The notes under the pieces: model-generated | Told to the model about the DNA's origin: nothing | The model's input: the letters and a program-made list of their open reading frames with translations, nothing else | The model's database searches: none | NCBI GenBank assembly: GCA_049999805.1 | Contig: JBNGIO010006183.1 | Span: 319,131-346,259 of the forward strand | Direction: 5' to 3' | DNA length: 27,129 nt | Source of the DNA: Folioceros fuciformis | Lineage: Eukaryota > Anthocerotophyta > Anthocerotopsida > Anthocerotales | Position numbers and translations under genes: made by a program | In this document: piece by piece, positions 19,901-27,129 of the stretch | How the letters are laid out: every line of letters begins with the position of its first letter | Numbering within the stretch: position 1 is the first letter of the stretch

Positions 19901-22900
19901 CAACCAGGTCCATGTTCTGTCGGGTTAGCTACTACGCTTCCTCTCTGACCGCCGCAAAGCTTTTTGACATCCATCATATTCCAAGAAGCATCTTGCTCTT
20001 GAAGTTGATCAAGATGAGTGCTTACAGTGTACTTCTGTGGAATCTCCCCTCCAGGTCATGGTATTGGTGGAGCCCAGATTAAACGCAGCTGAAGAGGAGG
20101 TCAGACTTATCAACGAAAAGATGGTTGCAGAGAAAGCAATCTACGAGGAAAGATACAAGGAAACAGAGATGCTGAAAAACCAAATTGCAGGGCTTGAGCA
20201 ACTTCAGAAGAAACAAGCATACGAACTGTCCAAGATACATCGATGCCGCCTCTGTCTTTCTGAGAACATGACTCCAAGGTCTAGGGAGGAGTTGCTTCGA
20301 AAGGCACGGGGAAAATGGTTTACCAGCATAAGTGATAACAAAGACGAAGTTGGTGCAAAGGAAGCCAAAGAGAGCAGCCAAGCAGTTCTCGACATGGGTT
20401 ACAAGTATAGTCTCAAAACACTGATGCTCCGTGGGTATTGTTTGTCCACGAACATCGCACAGGCAGACACTACCTAATTCTTCAGTCTGCAGACATATGG
20501 CACAGCTTTGTCCTGCGTGAAATTATCGATGGTAGTTGCATAAGTGTTTCTCATACGATTATAGAGCTGCAGCGTTGCAGGACCAGAGCCTTTTTGGTGG
20601 TCGCATGAGAAGTGGCTGGAAGATCGTCCACTTAGTTTGTGGTGCTGATGTGGTATTTGTGAACGACAGAGCGATAGAGGCGGCCAAGGTTGCTCTTGCT
20701 GACAAAGAGCGAGAGCACAAAGAATTGAAGAGCGCCATAGACCGGAAAAATCAGGAGGCCACATCCAAGAAGCAGGAATCCACCAAGAAATTACACAACG
20801 AAGCTCAAAAGGAAAAGGAAAGGGAAGAGGAAAAGGAGAAGGAAAAGGACACGGAGGGAGACACCGCCCCAACATCCAAAACCCGTGATTCTAAGGAGAA
20901 ACAGGATCCTCAACAGTCTGGATGGGAGGTAGGGTGCCGTAAAACTCATCCTTCTTTGCAACGTGAAACATGACTACTGCTGTGACTGTTCTCTCTGGGT
21001 CGAGCAGAGAATGAAAAAGGTATTGATGGACGCCATAGTAGGAAGTGATGAGGTGCTTCCATCGGAAGAAGACAGACAATCAGAGTTATCAGGCTCAGTG
21101 TATGCTGAGCGGGAGGATAGTGATAGTGAAAGCAGTGATGAAGATACTGATCGTGATTCCGGCTCACAAGATTCCTCTGCTGGAAGTGGCGAAAGTAGTG
21201 AGTACTCTAGTTCACTAGACTCGGAAGGTGCTGCAGAATTGGAAACGAGGATAGCCTACCTTTTGACTTTACCAGAAGCATGCACACAAACAGAAGAGGA
21301 TGAGCTGAAGGAAAGGCACATTCCCAGTAGTGTTGTAGTGCAATCTGCTACAACTTAGGTTCCGTGACGTATTTCAAGTTCCAGTGGAGTGATTTGTTGG
21401 ATGGTATGGTTTGAATTACAGGGGTATGCAAAGAGACCCAAGTCTGCTCCTGGAAGGCTTGAGACATGGTATCCTAAGATAAAAAAAATTACACGGCTGA
21501 AGAAGTTTGATGAATTTGCAAGTGATAAGGAAGTGGCGCGTAATGCTCAAGACTCGGCAGCTGAACTTGATGCCATAGAAACCCAACTAGCAAAATACGG
21601 GGCACTTGCCGAGGATACCATTTTCTTCCTGGAGAGTAGCCTTCCTGTTGTGGAGGGCACACTGGCTACCGATATCAAAAGGCTGCTACGAAGGTAGCTA
21701 TTCTGATCCGGGTTTTGCAGCTGAGAAGACTGCTGGAAGCCCCGTGACAAGTGCTCCCTGCTTTAGGTACCGAGAGATTACAGGGAGGGATGCAGCTGAT
21801 GAGACCGAGGACGATGTGTTTATAAGTCCAAGCAGAAGGGGAAGTGTTCAAAGCATTGCGGAGGAAGGAGATGACGGTCAAGAGGGTGAACCAGCCCGCA
21901 GGAGCCGTAGGGGGACCAAAAAGGTTGGAAAGAGACGTGTCGCTGGTTATCTCTCCACGACAGCCTCTTCACGCAGTGGCAGCGTTCAGCCAATGGAGGA
22001 GATAGTTGGCGACAGGGCCAGTGATTTGAAGTAAGTAGGTGCTGTTTTCTGTTGTCCTACTTAACTCTCCTCGTCTCTTCGACTAGGCATGAGGTCAAGT
22101 GGGACTTACGCTAGATTTCCATGGCAGGGGACTGGTATCGAAGACGCCTGTTCCGTTAGGCTTCGGACATTTGATGAACATCAAGGTCTCACCAAAGAAC
22201 ACGCGCTTCATGAACATACGGCAGGTCAGTAATGCTCTTCAGCAGACTCACCTGCCTTCCAGCACATGGATAGTGTTGAAACCCTGCCCGAGGAAACCCA
22301 ATCGAGGCAACCATCTCTGAACGTTGCAGCTGACGAGGCTGATATCATCAATATATACTGCAAAGATCGAGGCTGACATGATCGACGACGACAGCAATCT
22401 TGACAGGCAGACCTGTTGTGAATTCATATACGATCACATGCTGCATCAATATGGGCTGAAAAAGCTGTCTGAGGCAGCGATCCATGGAATGTTCAAAACC
22501 ATCCGAAGCCTTATAGTTAGTAGGCAGATTGAGAAGGTTCATCGGGTGAGTTTGCACTTACCTGTCTCGTGGATATTTCAAAATTACTCGCAGGACGCTG
22601 TGTTTGCATGGTCTCCAATTTATGTTACGCTGTCAACTGGGCAGATACGTTTGTTTTCAAGGTTTGTTGGGTTTGATGCTAAAACCCAGTATGGAGAGCG
22701 CGATCTGTACGTGTACTTGAAGGTACAAGGATCTTGCAGGATTTGTTGTGACCTGAAGAAAGAATCTGCGTACCGAAATAAAGAAGCTGACACCTATGGT
22801 GCCTGGGCCAGACACTTGCCAAGGCTCAGGCAAAAGTGGGTACCATCTTCACCACGGAGCAGGAGGAGGGCCAGTGCTTCGTGAATTGTGCTCTTCTCTA

Positions 22901-24057
22901 CAATTTCACAGATGAGCCCAGTTTGGTGGAGCGCTGCGGAGGACAGGACGCTACCAGCGCGCTAGTTGAGAAATTCGCAGCTGGCAATGCTGTCAAGGAA
23001 AAGTGTTCTCCTGAGGTAGTGCAGTCGGCTAGAACTTGCACTCCCCGTATGAGGTCCATACCGGTCAGGTGGCCCGGCGTCAAACGGTTGTGGGCTGCAG
23101 GTGAAGAAACTGGTGAAGCTGAGCGAGGTTCGAAAGCTGGACTGGGATCTGCTCATGGAGGCAGTTCTTGACACCAAGGAACAAAGAGATCCGGTGAGCA
23201 AATTCTGACAAGACTGCTTACTCGCTTTCTGGAAGCGGATGGAAATTCAACCCCTCCGCAACAGCTTACACCTCCAATTCCCTCACATAGGCGCAAGACG
23301 CCAAGAAACTTGCGGCAAGACGGAAGTCCACACGGGTGCCCTTGTCAAAAGAGAAGGTAAGGATTCGGGCGGTGGACAGGCTCTCTTTTCTGCTAGACTT
23401 TGTTGTGACAAGATAGCTGACAAGGATTGGTTTGCATGGGTGTGGGCGCAGAGGCAAGAACTGGAGACTGTATTCATTGCAGGAGACGTCACACAGGAAG
23501 GGTTACTCACCTTCAACGACTTCCGAGACATCATCTCAACTGCAAATCCCAGCATAAAGAGTCAGATTGCCACTCGAATGTACCGTGAGACGCTGGTCCT
23601 AATGGATGGAGGAGATCGCATCAGCCCGTCAGCTTTTGCCACCATTGCCCACACCCGCGGCATCAGTGCTCCTCCAGATGTGATATACATTGTCCTGAAA
23701 AGGACTTGGGCCAAGGTTCGCGGACTCACAGTGCCACTAGCTCTTCTCCTAATCATCACAGCAGCTGCAGGAGGACACATAACGCAGCATTCCCATTTGG
23801 TTGCTGCGGGTGTGCAGGCACAACAGCGGGTGAACGTGAACCTGCTGAAAGACAAGGACACCAAAGCCGAGTTCGAGGAGGCGCGCGGCGCCCTGGCAGA
23901 GATGATCGAGGCAAGAAAAGACCTCAACGCGGCGGTGCAGATCTTCCGTGCTTTTGTGCTGAAGTTTTGCAAGAGTGCTCCAGACGCTCCAGTGGAGACA
24001 ATGGACGAAGGAGAAGAGTCGTCGGAGGAGCCGACGTTCGCTTTTCAGGAGGAATGA
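16959..24057 (+). CDS. Large ciliary/axonemal-type protein with dynein light-chain-like motif and EF-hand-like C-terminus
   Basis: The inferred model has 21 exons: 16959-17770, 17865-18165, 18222-18419, 18503-18698, 18812-19278, 19380-19454, 19570-19719, 19833-19907, 20055-20434, 20565-20928, 21008-21334, 21422-21693, 21767-22030, 22128-22224, 22330-22545, 22645-22722, 22824-23015, 23101-23193, 23291-23356, 23413-23715, 23818-24057. Phase holds throughout, giving 1721 aa. Residues 1-270 are Ser/Pro/Arg-rich and disordered. EIVRQVRIHCEDRGNLL (about 729-745) matches the axonemal dynein light-chain signature of p28/DNALI1 and AXDND1, and a coiled coil follows. A Lys/Glu coil (about 920-1000), a Ser/Asp/Glu run (about 1015-1070) and KRPKSAPG come next. 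EFIYDHMLHQYGLKKLSE, RLFSRFVGFDA and an EF-hand-like loop (1566-1577, DVTQEGLLTFND) form the C-terminal module. It probably acts in motile cilia of gametes. The exact family is uncertain. The 21334, 20434 and 23413 boundaries are least sure. Confidence 0.7.
18699..18811 (+). other. Probable GC-AG intron
   Basis: In the large ciliary-type gene the frame of the fourth exon must leave before the TGA at 18716. It must join in phase 1 to the exon beginning at 18812 (frame read as ARDEAGNERKTSF). No GT donor of good quality fits. CAG|GCAACT at 18698/18699 is close to the known GC-donor consensus and gives the required phase. The only phase-compatible GT alternative is a poor GTCTCG at 18687. Confidence 0.55.
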
Positions 24058-24582
24058 CCTGCGGGAAGTTGCATCGACAGTCGCACAGCTTATCACGGCA
24101 GAAAGTGCGCTTCAATGCGACAAGAATGACAGAAAATGACAAGTTAATATTTGTTTGCCGGCAATCCCGTCGTCCCATTCGAGCGTCCTCCGTCCAGCAC
24201 TCCCGTAACCGCAGTCCCCGTCGCAGTTCACCTCGCATGACAACGGCGAGGGATGGCGTGGGTTAACCAGCTAGCTGCCTTAACCTCGAAGGGCCCCCCC
24301 TCCATCGCTGGCAGCAAACTCACCAAACCCCTGTTTAAGGACATTTGTCACTCAGCACGATCGGGGAAGACTATTGCAACCGGGAAGGACACTCTCTCAA
24401 ATTCCTGGATAGAGATGCTCACAGTAGAATGAATTTCAATAGTGAGATCCTGGATCTGGAGCTGCAGTGCAATTTATCTACAAGGGAACGGTAAGACCCG
24501 GCTCCCTGTCGGGCACCAACAGCACAAGTCTGGCGTGAACTACCCAAGCAGCTCCACTAGGTCGGTGACGCAAAAGCCACAA

Positions 24583-24603
24583 GGCAGGTAGGCAGGCAGG
24601 CAG
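24583..24603 (+). repeat. GGCA microsatellite
   Basis: There are about five GGCA units, the second being GGTA, directly before AGATCC. It is a short simple repeat in intergenic DNA with no inferred function. Confidence 0.8.
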
Positions 24604-25410
24604 ATCCGGGACAAGAATCACGATGTCACACAAACATTTTGCAAGCCTTAGCCCAGTTGCATCTCCGGTGATAGAAAATTGCATCCCCGAGAGGCAGCCA
24701 CTGTAGCGCGGTGCTCAATCGCTGTCGCCGGGCCTAGCCTTTCCTCGGGTGGAGGCGGTAAAAGTTGGCAGAGCTCCGAGTGCGTGGCCATGCGCGGCCA
24801 TGGCAGTTGGCCGGGTCGTCGGGCCTCGATCCGAGACCCCGGCCCAGACCGGCCAGGTCCTGGCAGCTTGGCTGCCTCCGCCTCCGATCCACCGCCCTCC
24901 CACTTGAATATTCTACCGCACAGCCTGCTGCCTCACCGCAACGAGTGAATCTCGCGCGTTTCCGAGATTCCACCAACCGCTGCACACTGCACTGCACAAT
25001 GCATTGTCCACTGCGCAGTGACGTTACTGTGCGGTGAAGCGTAAGCCGACTGTTCGCCCTCGCCCCATACGAAGCCTCCGTCCCGCGCCACACCCTTGTT
25101 ATGTTCCCACGCAACCCGCTCGAAAAAGCACCCTTTCTATTTCTATTTCTGTACTCAAAAAAACATCCCTCTCTAACCACCGTTGCATCAAGCCTCTAAT
25201 CTATCCATCCCATCGTTAATACAGTATAACGCAACTCATCTAGGACTCATTATCTTGCATGCACTCCATCACATTTAGTACAAGTTCCATACGACGTGTC
25301 TGTTTCTAGCACAACTGGTTGCTGGCAGGTCGCTATAGCAGCTGTGTCCTTTGGTCCTCTTCTTACTACCTTATCCCCTCATCGTGCACAAGGCGTCTAC
25401 CTTACTATCC

Positions 25411-25472
25411 TCGTTCTTCCCCACTTTCTATGGATCTTGTCTCGTTCTTCCCCACTTTCTATGGATCTTGTC
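25411..25472 (+). repeat. Exact 31-bp tandem duplication
   Basis: Positions 25411-25441 and 25442-25472 are identical. The unit begins TCGTTCTTCC and ends ATGGATCTTGTC. A degraded partial third copy follows (ACTTTCCATGGATCACGTC, about 25473-25491). Lack of divergence between the two full copies points to a recent slippage or unequal-exchange event. Confidence 0.9.
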
Positions 25473-26219
25473 TACTTTCCATGGATCACGTCGTTCCTTC
25501 ATCTTGCCTTACTTACAAATTACAGTACACACTACCTGACACTGTCATTGAGGACAAGCAATAAGTACATGAATGTTGCCTGTTGTGATACTACTCCTAC
25601 CTACCACAACCATGTTCATTGCTCTGACACAATGCGTACTTGCAGTGACTAAATGGCACCAGCCAACCAATGAGCCATTGTTGTCCGGACTAAATAGCTT
25701 TATTGTCCCACGCATTCATAGCCTTACTACCACTAGGGTGCAACGTACACACATGAATGAGATTGGATCGTAGGGTGCAATGCGCAGCACGACTAAGACT
25801 AGATTGTTGTCACTTGTGCGGCAAGAGTTGGGTTGATCTTGATCAATCTTGTACAACCCTTGAACATTCATCCATAGCTATCAGTGATTTGCAAGACATT
25901 GCCCCATGGCTCACACTTGTAAATCTTCCCCTCACCCCCATATGTGTTTGCAAGAGATATATGTAAGAGGGAAGGATTAACTCATAGGGAGCATATTCTG
26001 TTCAAGATTTTAGTATTGAGCATGATGATTAGTTAGTAGAGGATTTAGCCAAGGTTGGCTAAGGCATTTGATGCATAGATGAAAGCCTGTCAAACATGAT
26101 AAGTAAGAGCACAGCAACCGAAGAGTAGAATATTCTGAGGAGATTAAGAAGGGAGAGAATATTCGGCAATGCTGCATAATTTACTCTCAGAATTTTTTAG
26201 GGGGAGAAGGAAAAATGAA

Positions 26220-27129
26220 TCAGTGACGGATTAGGGAGAGGCGGCGGGAAACCGGGAGGTGACCGGACTGGGAGGTAAGAGATGCTCCTCTGCCCTGGCC
26301 TGCCCAGCCCTGCCCTGCCCTCTCTCTCTTTGGTTTCGTCCCTGGGCAGCTTTCCGGGCGTCTCATCTCTTGTGTGCCCACAGCGAAGAGCGTCCTCCCC
26401 CTCTCTTCCCGTCGCTGCCATCCTCCCCGTCCGGGCTTGAGCGCCCCTGCCTACTCTGCACTGACCTACACCGGCCTCTCCGCGCGCGCCTGCAGACCAT
26501 CACCTGCCTGCCTGCACCAGACCGTGCTTCAGCTCCCACCTTCGGGACGCCCTCCCCTCCTCTCATTCCCCAGCCTCTCCGCCTTGTCCACTGGCGGCCC
26601 CGGCGCCGGCCCGATTATCCCCGCCCTCTCGCCTGTGCAGCGCCAGTCGGGGTGGCTGCTGGCCCGATTGACGCCCTCCAGCTGCAGCTGCTGCTGGAGC
26701 AGGAGCAGGAGCTGGAGCTGGAGCGGGAGCCCCGGCGGAAGCTGCAGCGGAGCGCCGGCCGGGCAGCTGCTTAGATTTGTGAGCGGGGATTCCCGGCCAA
26801 CTCGGGGTAGAGCGTGGGACTTGGCTCCTTGTTGCTGCTGGCTGCGATATGGTTTAGCTTCCGCTGCGGTAATTGGCGGCTCGGTGGCTTCCGGGTAGGT
26901 GGGGAGCTCTCCTGCTGCTGTACTGTGCGGGGAGGCTGCAAGGCGCGAGCCTGGTGGAGGGGAGGCTCCTTGGGACGCGTTTGAGGTGTTGGGGTGTAGC
27001 ATTCTGGCACAGGCGCAGCTCTTGATCACGGTAATCTCTTTTCCGCCTCCTTGTGGCTGGGGTCCGTTGTCTATGTTTTTCTAAGCTACAGGTGGTCATC
27101 TGCGGTGCTTGCGGGGGATGCCCGTGTAT
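26220..27129 (+). promoter_or_regulatory. GC/CT-rich region, likely promoter and 5' UTR exon of a downstream plus-strand gene
   Basis: Composition shifts sharply at about 26220 to GC-rich DNA with pyrimidine tracts (26287-26335 and 26390-26590) and a GAGCTG-type repeat. This resembles the 5' leader of plant housekeeping genes. CCGG|GTAGGT near 26889 could be the donor of a 5' UTR intron. The frames at 26259-26774 (plus) and 26529-27029 (minus) are open but low-complexity and show no domain, so I do not call a protein. The gene itself would lie beyond the window. Orientation is an inference from the CT-rich strand and the candidate donor. Confidence 0.3.
26670..26752 (+). repeat. GAGCTG/GAGCAG imperfect hexamer repeat
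   Basis: An imperfect run of GCAGCTG, GAGCAG and GAGCTG units would read as a Leu/Gln/Glu repeat in one plus frame and a Leu/Gln repeat on the minus strand. It is a simple-sequence repeat in the GC-rich leader-like region, and it accounts for the open frames there. Confidence 0.7.

Larger units (their letters stand above)
24058..26220. other. Intergenic region, no gene seen
   Basis: About 2.2 kb follows the stop of the ciliary-type gene. The first part should be its 3' UTR. I see no frame with family motifs on either strand and no tRNA-like T-arm. There is a GGCA microsatellite near 24583, a GC-rich patch with repetitive ACTGCAC words around 24980-25020, and a 31-bp tandem duplication at 25411. 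From about 25200 to 26200 the sequence becomes AT-richer and irregular, possibly decayed mobile-element DNA, but no LTR or primer-binding site is recognisable. Confidence 0.5.

Noticed and set aside
22087-22111. A tiny exon after the CTAG acceptor at 22086 in the ciliary-type gene
   Set aside because: It would hit a TAG within nine codons. Skipping to the acceptor at 22127 keeps phase and joins well-conserved sequence.
22232-22380. Coding exon in the frame reading ADSPAFQHMDSVETLPEE
   Set aside because: It looks protein-like, but it cannot join the next conserved block (EADMIDDDSNLDRQ) in frame. The 105-bp intron 22225-22329 gives a clean phase-0 join instead.
24058-26220. tRNA, snRNA, CRISPR or LTR-retrotransposon signals
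   Set aside because: No T-arm consensus with a paired stem, no regularly spaced repeats, and no primer-binding site or matching terminal repeats were found.
26529-27029. Minus-strand 166-residue frame
   Set aside because: It is a low-complexity Leu/Gln and Pro/Ala product of the GC-rich hexamer repeat with no domain.

Overview
The window is nuclear DNA of a streptophyte, most likely a land plant (or close algal relative) with motile sperm or zoospores. Evidence: an EXORDIUM/PHI-1 protein, a plant-type monoacylglycerol lipase, a CAP-D3 condensin II subunit with plant-like motifs, a relic of the ESCRT-I gene VPS28, and a large protein carrying an axonemal-dynein light-chain-like motif. Introns are GT-AG (one probably GC-AG) and uniformly short, mostly 56-147 bp. 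This fits a compact genome such as a lycophyte or hornwort, but the species cannot be fixed from the sequence.

Layout. 1-700: AT-rich island with a diverged 49-bp direct repeat and no gene. 702-2745 (minus): two tandem alpha/beta-hydrolase units, the upstream one with a degenerate nucleophile elbow. 3147-3910 (plus): a full-length but broken VPS28 copy. 4104-10147 (minus): the ten-exon condensin II subunit D3 gene, 1693 aa as assembled here. 10148-11119: divergent promoter region. 11120-13231 (plus): an intronless gene for a 703-aa coiled-coil protein with a C-terminal membrane anchor. 14079-14728 (plus): N-terminal two thirds of an EXORDIUM protein, running into a 400-N assembly gap (14729-15128). 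15129-15935 (plus): C-terminal part of a monoacylglycerol-lipase-like protein with one in-frame TAG. 16959-24057 (plus): a 21-exon gene, 1721 aa as assembled here, for a ciliary/axonemal-type protein. 24058-26220: intergenic, with a 31-bp tandem duplication. 26220-27129: GC- and CT-rich DNA that looks like the 5' exon/UTR of a gene beyond the window.

These are ordinary, independently transcribed eukaryotic genes; I see no operon-like functional cluster. The closest thing to an undescribed system is the 21-exon gene. It combines a disordered Ser/Pro-rich N-terminus, a p28/AXDND1-like dynein light-chain motif followed by a coiled coil, acidic repeats, and a C-terminal EF-hand-like module. All 20 of its inferred splice junctions keep phase. 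The other points of interest are the VPS28 relic, the lipase nonsense codon and the probable pseudo-hydrolase.

All gene models were assembled by eye from reading frames, splice consensus and family motifs. No database search was run.
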